A DNA stretch of 64,000 nucleotides from contig JAUKVZ010000002.1 of the NCBI GenBank assembly GCA_032355985.1, forward strand, positions 496,001-560,000, in the 5' to 3' direction. The DNA is from Sarcodiotheca gaudichaudii (Eukaryota > Rhodophyta > Florideophyceae > Gigartinales > Solieriaceae). Shown in pieces: positions 55,401 to 63,193 of this stretch (position 1 is its first letter; every line of letters starts with the position of its first letter). The notes under the pieces were generated by a model. That model worked only from the letters and a program-made list of their open reading frames with translations. It searched no databases and was not told the DNA's origin. Made by a program: the position numbers and the translations under genes.

Positions 55401-55480
55401 AGCAGCGCGCACGCGACTCCATGCGACGCGAAGATGACACCAAGAACACAGACGATTCCAGCGGACCGGAGAAACCATGA
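52436..55480 (+). CDS. VWA/GATase-like membrane protein
   Basis: 1014 residues. Two N-terminal helices (PVWLVLAPLLWVCAWLIA; ALRYIVIGAIAFALAE) lead to a VWA domain with intact MIDAS: VVLDESASM (D77), GREGTDLASG, and AVFTDGNETSG. A GATase1-like domain follows (LGGGLVVVGGPNSYGAGG, 382-398) without a catalytic Cys. A second VWA-like domain (about 424-560) has HSCEM in place of the DxSxS motif but keeps IISDGDP. A C-terminal helix (IWLAIAALALGFFLTDVAVR) and a Lys/Ala-rich cytoplasmic tail of 160 residues complete it. Such proteins accompany MoxR in Planctomycetes. Overlaps moxR by ATGA. Confidence 0.85.
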   Translation: MTIGPIQFDQPVWLVLAPLLWVCAWLIARKSLTGLHTITRRTALALRYIVIGAIAFALAEPNWRTPSEDVTVMVVLDESASMPPGAADSVKEYIGRAATTSEIGDRLGVVTVAEQPFVQQLPSPRAREVIVDYVGGREGTDLASGVRMAIAVLPKDTAGRIAVFTDGNETSGSLLSAAQVAASSGVPIDVLPIGYDFDREIILESLIAPPAAREGQPISIRFVLNATRPTRGRLSLLINDAPYDLDPDSEGVSAIVDLDEGTNVRTVTIIAGRPGAQRYEGFFEPLDSDGDTITQNNEASAVTFIGGEGRVLVYADDIDAATDLVSALENSAFEVDVRSTTDAHSSLIELGSFDAVVLVDISAYAFSGKQQEELRAYVHDLGGGLVVVGGPNSYGAGGWIGSPLADALPVKLDPPAKRQMPRGALALIMHSCEMPQGNFWGKQTALAAIDTLSRLDLVGVLEYNWGANGSYWAYPMGPKGDGAGARRAVNNLVFGDMPDVSSAMTLALQGLEKAQAGQKHCIIISDGDPAPPSQRLLDQFKAAGVTISTVAVFPHSFGMNSPDVGRMREIAVYTGGQYYTILTQGQLATLPQIFTKEAQTIRRSLIWEGDPFQPEFINMGAESLRGLGSSFPKINGYIVTADREGLAVVSLKGPEGDPIHAQWQYGLGRTIAFTSDAAARWGVDWINWNGFNAFWEQQLRWAMRPTGSANVRINTRTDGDDTIVTIDAVTTEGEPLNFAQTSARIVAPDGSSDAMELRQIGAGRYEGVFQSDDPGSYLINMRYNAAYEDQSGQPKIERGSAQAAVTRPVSKEHRVLKDNAPLLVDTASRTNGRVLDRNPLIADFFSREGLEMPVALKSIWLAIAALALGFFLTDVAVRRVRIDIGAIRASIRRAMTKREKASESQLEALRTAKKVTQSRVEQAQTVAQETIEKAPKADRKAKFEAKPDAEPIQILSKPIEDKPAPAPKKPAKQSDDEEEGGMSRLMKAKQRARDSMRREDDTKNTDDSSGPEKP

Positions 55481-56505
55481 ACGCCAACGACACGCCGCAG
55501 ACACCGGATGAAGTGCGCCAGCGCTGCGAGCAGTTCCGCGACACATTCAACGAGCTCAAGGACGAGATCGGAAAGATGATCGTCGGCCACGAGGACATCG
55601 TCGAAGGCGTGCTCATCACGCTCTTCGCCGGCGGCAACGTTCTGCTCGAAGGCGTGCCCGGCCTGGGCAAGACGATGCTTGTTCGCGCACTGGCCGAGTC
55701 GCTCACGCTGCCTTTCAGCCGCATCCAGTTCACACCCGATCTCATGCCGGCGGACATCATCGGCACGAACATCGTGATGGAGGATCCGGACACGGGCAGG
55801 CGGCGCTTCGAGTTTCAGCAGGGCCCGATCTTTGCGCAGATCGTTCTTGCCGATGAAATCAATCGCGCCACACCCAAGACGCAGTCGGCGCTGCTGGAAG
55901 CCATGCAGGAGCGCTCCGTCACCGTCGGCGGCCAGACGTTCATCCTCGACAAGCCCTTCCTCGTCCTCGCCACGCAGAACCCTATCGAACAGGAAGGCAC
56001 CTACCCACTGCCCGAAGCGCAGCTCGATCGCTTCTTCTTCAAGCTCAACGTCGGGTATTCACAGCTTGATGATCTGCTGACCATCCTCGAGCGCACAACA
56101 GGCGCACACACGCCCGATCTGCAATCAAAGCTCGACGGCCCCGGCATTCTCGAAGCGCAGGAGCTTGTGCGCCAGGTGATCATCGCGCCGCATGTGCAGG
56201 AATACGCCGCCCGCCTCATCCTCGCCACACATCCCGAAGGCCGCTTCGCCACGGAGATCACGAATCGCTACATCCGCGTCGGCGCCTCTCCTCGCGGCGC
56301 CCAGGCGCTCATCCTTGGCGCCAAGGTGCGCGCCCTGTGCGACGGCCGCTACCACGCGTCCTACTCCGATGTGAAAGACGTCGCCCTCTTCGCCCTGCGC
56401 CATCGCGTGCTGCTGAACTTCGAGGCCGAAGCTGATCGCGTTCGCGCCGATGACATCGTGCATCGATTGATCGAACTGACATCCACGGAGCCGGTCGGCG
56501 TCTGA
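55477..56505 (+). CDS. MoxR-family AAA+ ATPase
   Basis: 342 residues. N-terminal helix bundle, then GHEDIVEGVLITLFAGGNVL and Walker A EGVPGLGKTML. RIQFTPDLMPADIIGTN is the MoxR signature. Walker B is FAQIVLADEINRATPKTQSA, sensor 1 VLATQNPIEQEGTYPLPEAQ, with arginine fingers in the following helices. MoxR ATPases act as chaperones that mature or activate proteins, usually together with VWA-domain partners encoded next door. Here the partners are the DUF58 protein and two VWA proteins. Ends 9 bp before the DUF58 gene. Confidence 0.95.
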   Translation: MNANDTPQTPDEVRQRCEQFRDTFNELKDEIGKMIVGHEDIVEGVLITLFAGGNVLLEGVPGLGKTMLVRALAESLTLPFSRIQFTPDLMPADIIGTNIVMEDPDTGRRRFEFQQGPIFAQIVLADEINRATPKTQSALLEAMQERSVTVGGQTFILDKPFLVLATQNPIEQEGTYPLPEAQLDRFFFKLNVGYSQLDDLLTILERTTGAHTPDLQSKLDGPGILEAQELVRQVIIAPHVQEYAARLILATHPEGRFATEITNRYIRVGASPRGAQALILGAKVRALCDGRYHASYSDVKDVALFALRHRVLLNFEAEADRVRADDIVHRLIELTSTEPVGV

Positions 56506-56514
56506 CATTCGCGC

Positions 56515-57474
56515 ATGCTCCGCACCGAATCCCCAACCCGGCCCGCCACCATCGACGAGCTGCTCGACGCGAAGCTTATCGCGCGCCTCAATCAGCTTGA
56601 CATCGCCTCGCGCAAGGTTTTCACCGGCAAGCTCAAGGGCGAGCGTCGATCCAAGAAACGCGGCGAGTCCGTCGAGTTCGCCGATCATCGGCCCTACGTC
56701 GTCGGCGATGATCTGCGCCACATCGACTGGAACATCTACGGGCGCCTCGATCGCTTCTTCATGAAGCTCTTCCTTGAGGAAGAAGATCTCTCGCTGCATG
56801 TCATTATCGACGCCTCCGCTTCGATGGACTGTGGCGATCCCAGCAAGTTTCTCTTCGCCCAGCAGGCCGCGGCTGCGCTGGCCTACATCGGTCTTGTCAA
56901 TCTCAATCGTGTCGCACTCACTGCCATCGGCGGCGTGCATGAGAACCCGGACGAAGCGGAAGTCGCCGCGGACGCAGGCGGCGTCCTCGCGCAGATTCGC
57001 AACCTTCGCGGGCGCAGACGTGTGCATGACATCTCCCGCTGGATCTGCTCACTTGCGCCCGGCGGCTCGACGAGCTTCGCCGAATCATGCAAGCGCATCG
57101 CGCTGAGCCGCCAGGGCAAGGGCGTCATGGTCGTGCTTTCCGACATGTTTCAGAAGGAAGGTTACGAAGATGGCCTGCGCTATCTCGTCGGCCATGGCTA
57201 CGACCTCTTCGTCATCCAGACGCTCAGCCCGCAGGAAGTCGACCCATCCATCGGCGGCGATCTTCGCCTCAAGGATGTTGAAGATGGCGATCGCGCCGAA
57301 GTCACCATCAGCGCGCCTTTGCTGAAGCGCTACAAGGCCAATCTCGGCGCCTATATCGACGAGCTTCGCACGTTCTGCGCTCGGCGTGAGATCACGCTGC
57401 TCACCGTGCAATCCGACACGCCTATCGAGACGCTGCTGCTCGATTACCTGCGCACGCGAGGTCTGCTGCGATGA
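56515..57474 (+). CDS. DUF58 (VWA-like) protein
   Basis: 319 residues, cytoplasmic. The DUF58 block is clear: GERRSKKRGESVEFADHRPY, VVGDDLRHIDWNIYGRLDRF. The following VWA-like domain keeps the metal site: VIIDASASMDCG, then GGSTSFAES and VVLSDMF. DUF58 proteins are the usual client or adaptor of MoxR. It overlaps the next gene by ATGA. Confidence 0.93.
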   Translation: MLRTESPTRPATIDELLDAKLIARLNQLDIASRKVFTGKLKGERRSKKRGESVEFADHRPYVVGDDLRHIDWNIYGRLDRFFMKLFLEEEDLSLHVIIDASASMDCGDPSKFLFAQQAAAALAYIGLVNLNRVALTAIGGVHENPDEAEVAADAGGVLAQIRNLRGRRRVHDISRWICSLAPGGSTSFAESCKRIALSRQGKGVMVVLSDMFQKEGYEDGLRYLVGHGYDLFVIQTLSPQEVDPSIGGDLRLKDVEDGDRAEVTISAPLLKRYKANLGAYIDELRTFCARREITLLTVQSDTPIETLLLDYLRTRGLLR

Positions 57475-59504
57475 CGTGGGTCACTCCATGGCTGGCCGGC
57501 GGACTTGCGAGTGTCATGATCCCTGCGCTGATCATCCTCTACTTCCTGAAACTGCGACGGCGGGATGTCGAGATCTCAACGACGCTGCTCTGGAAGAAGG
57601 CCATCCAGGACATGCAGGCCAATGCGCCATTCCAGAAGCTTCGCCGCAACATTCTGCTGCTCCTTCAACTGCTTGCGCTGATCCTCGGCCTGCTTGCGAT
57701 CGGCCAGCCTGAGATGCGCGCCCAGAGCGCTCCCGGCGGGCGCTTCGTGATCATGATCGATCGCAGCGCCAGCATGAAGACGATCGATGCGCTCGATCTC
57801 GACGATCAGCCCATCTCCCGCCTCGATCGCGCCAAGCTTGAAGCCGACGCCCTCGTCGAGAACATGCGAGAGCCATCCATCTTCGGGCGCGACTCGCGCG
57901 ATGAGGCGATGGTCATTGCGCTGGACGCCGGCGCCGAAGTCGTGCAGAGCTTCACCTCGGATAAGGCGCAGCTGCAAAGCGCCATCGAATCCATCCGCGC
58001 TCGCGATGCCGCAAGTGAGCTTGATGAAGCCGTGCGCCTTGCCGGGGCGTACGCTCAACCAGTCCTTGAAGAGGGCCGCGGCCTCGTCGCACAGGCCACC
58101 GCGCCCATCTATCTCTGGTCCGACGGCCGCCTTTCAGACGCCTCCCGCGTCAGCCTTACACCCGGCACACAGTTTCAGTACAAGCGCCTCGGCGAGCCCG
58201 ACACGAACAATATCGCCATCACCGCCTTCCGCACCGTGCGCGCCTATGACGATCCCACAAAGGTCTCCGTCTTTGTCGGCGTGCAATCGACTGATCCCGA
58301 GCCGCGCCAGGTTGATGTGGAGCTTTCCGTCGGCAACATCGTCGCCGCGATCAAGACGGTCGACATCCCCGGAGCCGAAGAGCCCGGTGATGGCTCCCCT
58401 GCGCGCGCCGCCGGCGGCGTCGTCTTTCGTCTGCAGCGCAGCGAAGGCGCACTGCTGCATGTCTCCATCGATTCCGACGACGATCTGGAGGCTGATGATG
58501 AAGGCTGGCTCGTGCTGCCTCCGGCGCGCCGGTTCAGCGTGCTCTATGTGTCAACCGCGCCGAGCCTGCTGCTTGATGCGCTTGAAGCGCTGGAGCTGTC
58601 CAAACTCACCGTCGCCACGCCGAGTCAGTATCAGAACATGGTCAGCGAAGGCGCAGACGCCGCGTATGACGTCATCGTCATGGATCGCTGGGCGCCGGAT
58701 GAGATACTGGCGCCCGGCGCCTATCTCATCATCGGCGCCGTGCCCGAAAGCGACGAATCGCTCGAACGTCCCGACGACTCAGGCGACGCCGGCAGTGTGA
58801 TCATCGACTGGCGCCGCGAGCATCCTGCGCTGCAGAACGTCAGCTTCGACGCCGTCTTCATTACAGACTCCATTTCCATCCCGACGGGCGAAGGCGCGCG
58901 TGTGCTTGCCCAGTCCGACAAGGGCGCGGCCATCGTCGAACAGACCAACGAAGACTCCCGCGCCATCATCGTCGGCTTCGACATCATGAAGACGACGCTC
59001 GTCTGGGATTACAACCTTGTGCTCTTCCTCGCCTCCAGCGTCAGCCATCTCGGCGGCGAGCTCGGCGTCATCGGCGCTGATCGCCTCCAGCCCGGCGGCG
59101 CCATGAGCACGCGCCTGCCGCCCGGCGCGCAGAACGTGCAGATCAAGACACCCTCCGACGAGACGTTTTCACTGTCGCCGGCAGCCGATGGCCGCGTGAC
59201 GTTCGGCCCAACGGTCGACGCCGGTCTCTATCTCATCCAATGGGAAGGCGAAGGCGGCCCGACCGATGCGCCCCTCTCCGGCGGCCGCCAACAGCGCGCC
59301 ATTGCGCTGAATCTGCTCGATCCCTTTGAAAGCCAGGTCGGCGCCGTCGAGTCGATTGATCTTGCTTCGGCAGTCGTCGAAGACGCAGGCGCCGGCGGCG
59401 CAGCAATTCTCGAGCGCCGCAAGCTGTGGCCGTGGCTCTTGCTCGCCGCACTGGGCGTCGTCATGCTCGAATGGTATGTCTACAACCGCAAGGTGCAGTT
59501 CTAG
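57471..59504 (+). CDS. BatA-type VWA membrane protein
   Basis: 677 residues. The N-terminus is the BatA domain: two helices (WLAGGLASVMIPALIILYFL; ILLLLQLLALILGLLAIGQ) with a short cytoplasmic loop LRRRDVEISTTLLWKKAIQD. A VWA domain with MIMIDRSASMK and YLWSDGRLSD follows, then a GATase-like region (DVIVMDRWAPDEILAPGAYL) and several beta domains. A C-terminal helix (LWPWLLLAALGVVMLEWYVY) anchors it again. Closes the operon; its stop codon overlaps the stop of the convergent phosphatase gene (CTAG). Confidence 0.88.
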   Translation: MTWVTPWLAGGLASVMIPALIILYFLKLRRRDVEISTTLLWKKAIQDMQANAPFQKLRRNILLLLQLLALILGLLAIGQPEMRAQSAPGGRFVIMIDRSASMKTIDALDLDDQPISRLDRAKLEADALVENMREPSIFGRDSRDEAMVIALDAGAEVVQSFTSDKAQLQSAIESIRARDAASELDEAVRLAGAYAQPVLEEGRGLVAQATAPIYLWSDGRLSDASRVSLTPGTQFQYKRLGEPDTNNIAITAFRTVRAYDDPTKVSVFVGVQSTDPEPRQVDVELSVGNIVAAIKTVDIPGAEEPGDGSPARAAGGVVFRLQRSEGALLHVSIDSDDDLEADDEGWLVLPPARRFSVLYVSTAPSLLLDALEALELSKLTVATPSQYQNMVSEGADAAYDVIVMDRWAPDEILAPGAYLIIGAVPESDESLERPDDSGDAGSVIIDWRREHPALQNVSFDAVFITDSISIPTGEGARVLAQSDKGAAIVEQTNEDSRAIIVGFDIMKTTLVWDYNLVLFLASSVSHLGGELGVIGADRLQPGGAMSTRLPPGAQNVQIKTPSDETFSLSPAADGRVTFGPTVDAGLYLIQWEGEGGPTDAPLSGGRQQRAIALNLLDPFESQVGAVESIDLASAVVEDAGAGGAAILERRKLWPWLLLAALGVVMLEWYVYNRKVQF

Positions 59505-61177
59505 ATCTGCGTCGATCGCTTCGGCGCCGGCCGCCGCTCCGCGCCATCGCGCACGCGCACGACCACGAGCGTCTTGTCGTCCGTCTGCTCCTTGAGCCCG
59601 GCGAAGCGGTTGGTGTCCCACAGCAAACGGCGGCAGGTGCGCTTCGCCGAGGCGTTCGGCTCCTTCGTCAGCGTGTCCACCAGCGATCGGCGCACGCGAT
59701 CCGTGCCGAACTTCTTCTCCTCGAAGTTCAGCGTATCGGGCAGACCGTCTGAATACGCGATCAGCACATCGCCCGCCTGCAGGTCGACCGACCCACGCTG
59801 GTATCGCTGCGACGCATCCACACCCACGGCCATGCCGCCGGTCGAAAGCTCAGTGAGCGCCACTTCAGATCGCGTGCCATCTTCGGCGCGATGCGAGATC
59901 AGCGGGCGATCATGCCCGGCATTGCAGTACGTCATCCGCAGCGAATAGGGATCGATCACGCCGTAGAAGATCGTCGCAAACTCATTGGCCAGCGTGTCGC
60001 GGCACAGCGCCTGATTCGTTCGCGCGATGATCTCATCCAGGTCATACAGATCCCGCGCATGCGCCCGCAGGCTCGCGCGAACATGCGACATCAGCAGCGC
60101 CGCCGCCACACCCTTGCCGACCACATCGCCGACAACAATGCCCAGATGACCTTCCAGATCGAAGACGTCGTAGAAATCGCCGCCAAGCTCAAAGCATGGC
60201 TCGTGCGATGCAGCGATATCCAGCGGCTCGACCAGCGGCAGTTCGTGCGGCATCATCCGGCGCTGCACATCAGCCGCAAGCTGCACCTGCCGATTCACGC
60301 GCCGGTTCAGACGCTGCGCTTCAAGCAGCTCCGCATTGGCGATCGCCGCGGCAAGCTGCTGAGCGACCGACTGCACCAGCCCGCGTTCACTCCCGCGAAA
60401 CGCTCGCTCCTCCACGTGGAAAAGCGTGATCGTGCCGATCGCGCGCCCGCGAAAGACCAGGCCCGTCCGGATCAATGAAGCCAGGCGTGACGCCGCCATC
60501 GCTTCACGCAACGCCTCGGCGCGACCCTCATCGCTCACGTTCAGGCAGACGACTTCGTTCGCCAGCGCATCTTCATCCAGCGATTCATCCGTCGGCAGCA
60601 GCGCCGGATCGATCACGCCGCCCGAGTTCGTCAGCGCGCTGGCCGCGACCTTCAGTTCGCCCGTCTCTGAATCAATCAGCCGGATCACACCCGCGTCGGC
60701 GCCAAGCAACTCGACGGCCGTCTCCAGCCCATGCTGAATCATGTCCTCGAGCTCGCCGACGCCCACGAGCATCGACGAAAGCCGATACAGCGCCTGCAGC
60801 TCCTCGGCGCGTCGGCGCTGGGCAAGCTCTCGATCGCATGCCTCACACACCGTCGCCGCCAGCCGCCGGATGAACTCCAGCGCGCTCTTGTCCTCGTCCT
60901 CGGTGCGTTCGCGTCCCTCATCGGGCAGCACTATGTGGCCGATCACGAAACCATCGACTTCGATCGCCGTCGAGAGATCGCGATCACGCGTCGTCCCGCC
61001 GCCATCGACGACGGGCGGGCGAATCTCCCAACCCTGATCCTGACCCGCAACGATCGAAGCGCCGATCCGATCGCGCAGCACCACCGCCCGACCGAGCAGA
61101 CGCTCCGCGGAGTCACACAGACGGGCGAGCGAGCCGTCCGTCAGAAAGTCCGTGATGGAGATTGATGATTCCTGCAT
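59501..61177 (-). CDS. Sensor PP2C phosphatase (PocR-like, GAF, SpoIIE)
   Basis: About 558 residues from ATG 61177; GTG 61186 is the alternative. The first 110 residues resemble a PocR-like sensory domain (ISITDFLTDGSLARLCDSAE). A GAF domain (about 140-300) follows, with ADAGVIRLIDSETGELKVAA. The SpoIIE-type PP2C domain keeps its metal-binding acids: FELGGDFYDVF, GIVVGDVVGKGVAAALLMS, TYCNAGHDRPL, VLIAYSDGLPD and DDKTLVVVRV. Such proteins dephosphorylate anti-sigma-factor antagonists. No partner-switching genes are next to it. Confidence 0.9.
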   Translation of the reverse strand: MQESSISITDFLTDGSLARLCDSAERLLGRAVVLRDRIGASIVAGQDQGWEIRPPVVDGGGTTRDRDLSTAIEVDGFVIGHIVLPDEGRERTEDEDKSALEFIRRLAATVCEACDRELAQRRRAEELQALYRLSSMLVGVGELEDMIQHGLETAVELLGADAGVIRLIDSETGELKVAASALTNSGGVIDPALLPTDESLDEDALANEVVCLNVSDEGRAEALREAMAASRLASLIRTGLVFRGRAIGTITLFHVEERAFRGSERGLVQSVAQQLAAAIANAELLEAQRLNRRVNRQVQLAADVQRRMMPHELPLVEPLDIAASHEPCFELGGDFYDVFDLEGHLGIVVGDVVGKGVAAALLMSHVRASLRAHARDLYDLDEIIARTNQALCRDTLANEFATIFYGVIDPYSLRMTYCNAGHDRPLISHRAEDGTRSEVALTELSTGGMAVGVDASQRYQRGSVDLQAGDVLIAYSDGLPDTLNFEEKKFGTDRVRRSLVDTLTKEPNASAKRTCRRLLWDTNRFAGLKEQTDDKTLVVVRVRDGAERRPAPKRSTQI

Positions 61178-61241
61178 TGCTGACACACGCGCCGCGCGGC
61201 GAATCCGCGACGCCCGACCAATACTCTCTCTTGCCTCTCAG

Positions 61242-61266
61242 AAAAAGCGGGACGACCGAAGTCCCG
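61242..61266 (-). terminator. Rho-independent terminator after the TPR gene
   Basis: On the minus strand CGGGAC, loop TTCGGTC, GTCCCG, then CTTTTT. It lies about 30 bp beyond the stop of the TPR gene. Confidence 0.78.
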
Positions 61267-61297
61267 GCGCCAACAGTAGGCGCCCTCCCGCGCAAAA

Positions 61298-63031
61298 TCA
61301 GTCCGTCAGCCAGATCGTTCGCAGCACATCAAAGAGCGGATCGGGCTGCGTGTTCAGCGAATCATCGATCCGATCGATCGCCCGGAACGCATGACGAACG
61401 TCCGTCTCATCGCCGACCTGCCAGCCGACATACGCCAGCACCATCGCCGACTTCCGCCCGAAGTCTGAATCGCGGCGCGTCGCTTCGCGCAACGCTTCAC
61501 GAATATTCGTCAAACGCTCATCATCGACCATGACCTGCCGATCAAACTTCACACTGATCAGCTCCGGATTCACGACCAGAAGCTGCTCCAGATTCGTCGC
61601 GGCGGACTTGAATAGCCCCGCGCCGATCTGCGCATGAATGCGGCCGGCCGCCGCCATCGGATCGCCCGGACGCAGGCGAAGCGCCGTGCTGAACGCCTCC
61701 TCGGCCGCGAACCACTTGTGACGCGCCAGCAGCCCCTGCGCCTTATCCATCTGACGATCAAAGAGCGTTCGCTCCCCATCGCCGATGTTCCGATGCAGCG
61801 TTGAGATACGAGGCGCCTTCTGACCGATCAGAGCCTTCGCATCCTTCATCAGCTGGTCGCGTTCCTCCTCGGCCGGGCTGAATCGCTCGTCGTCATTGTT
61901 ATTTCGGGCGCGGCTCTTGGAGATCCGCTCGCTCAAATCGCGAAGCGTCTTCTCAAAGGGCGTCTCATCCTCTTCCGCATCCGCCTCGTCGTCCTCTTCG
62001 GCGAGTTCGGCGCCCGCCGTCGATGTCGGCTGGATCCCCGTATCAGCGGGCTTGGCCCACTTGCTGATCAACTCCTCCGCTTCGGTCACGTCGGCGTCCG
62101 ACTCATCATCAGACTCCTCCTGCGCCGGCGGGGCGAAGGACTCGCGCAGCTCTTGAAGCGCACGCGTGTAGTCGGGACGATCGGATTCGACGCGATCGCT
62201 GATGCGCGATGTCACTCGATCATCTTCGGGGCCTTCTTCGATCTTCCCGCCGATGCGATCCGAAGGCGCCTGGCCCGGCCGACGCTCAACCGGCGCCGCA
62301 TCCTCATCCTCTTCCGTCTCGAAGGGAGAGTAGGGACCGGACTCGGGAACCTCGGGAATCTCGAATCGCGCCGCGGGATAATCCGGCGCGTACTGCGTCG
62401 TCAGCCCGCGCAAAGGCGAGGCGACGGTGTATTTCGTGGCGCCCTCTTCCGTCTGCTCTGCGGCAATTCGTCGAGGCGAAAGCACAGCCGTGCTGTAGCC
62501 AAGGGCCGAGGAGCGCAGCGCGCCCTGCTGCAGGCTGAAGGGGTCGTACATGGACGTCGGCAGATTGCGCGCCTGATCCGTGCCCACGACCACATCGCCG
62601 AACGTCGACGCGCCGGAGCGAATCGCAATCGGGATGGGAGCATTCGGATCAATGAAGCCGCCTGTCGCGTAGGCATTCTGCCGCATCATCGCATCGATGC
62701 CGCGCAGCCCCTGCAGGGCGAAGCCCGAATACAGCGAGTCGCGCTGAAAGGCGAACTCATCGTTGGAGCCGAGCTCGCCGCGAAAGTCCTCTGTCGCCGC
62801 GTATCCAACCGACCCGCGAAACGAAGCGCCGCCCGGCGCGTTGCCCGTCACGATCGCATTGCGATATTGCAGCTCGGCCTGCAGATCCGAAACCCGGCTG
62901 TTGCGCCCGCCCGACCCGAAACGAAGGTTGTTATCCAGCGCTCGTCCGTCGCCCAGCGCATCCTGAGCCGGCGCGTCGTGAGCGATGACGAACGTAGCGG
63001 CGCAGATTCCGATCAGTGCTCTCGTCTTCAT
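61298..63031 (-). CDS. Secreted TPR-like repeat protein
   Basis: About 577 residues from ATG 63031 (MKTRALIGICAATFVIAHDA); earlier in-frame starts lack a signal. The signal peptide ends near APAQ. The N-terminal half is Gly/Ser-rich without a known fold. An acidic linker (EEDDEADAEEDETPFEKTLR) is followed by a helical region with TPR-like units (MDKAQGLLARHKWFAAEEAF, AGLFKSAATNLEQLLVVNPE). Function unknown; TPR proteins in the periplasm often organise envelope complexes. A terminator follows the stop. Confidence 0.65.
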   Translation of the reverse strand: MKTRALIGICAATFVIAHDAPAQDALGDGRALDNNLRFGSGGRNSRVSDLQAELQYRNAIVTGNAPGGASFRGSVGYAATEDFRGELGSNDEFAFQRDSLYSGFALQGLRGIDAMMRQNAYATGGFIDPNAPIPIAIRSGASTFGDVVVGTDQARNLPTSMYDPFSLQQGALRSSALGYSTAVLSPRRIAAEQTEEGATKYTVASPLRGLTTQYAPDYPAARFEIPEVPESGPYSPFETEEDEDAAPVERRPGQAPSDRIGGKIEEGPEDDRVTSRISDRVESDRPDYTRALQELRESFAPPAQEESDDESDADVTEAEELISKWAKPADTGIQPTSTAGAELAEEDDEADAEEDETPFEKTLRDLSERISKSRARNNNDDERFSPAEEERDQLMKDAKALIGQKAPRISTLHRNIGDGERTLFDRQMDKAQGLLARHKWFAAEEAFSTALRLRPGDPMAAAGRIHAQIGAGLFKSAATNLEQLLVVNPELISVKFDRQVMVDDERLTNIREALREATRRDSDFGRKSAMVLAYVGWQVGDETDVRHAFRAIDRIDDSLNTQPDPLFDVLRTIWLTD

Positions 63032-63193
63032 GATCTCAATGCCCCCTGGGCCCGGATGGGGCCGCAGATTCTTCAGTCGGCAAAGTTTAGACCCGCCGAT
63101 CACGCGCGTGTTCACCCGCGCACGAAAACACCCCCGGACGCCCCCTACAGCGGGTCCAGAAAGCCCCAGTCGCACAAATGCCTCACATGAAAA

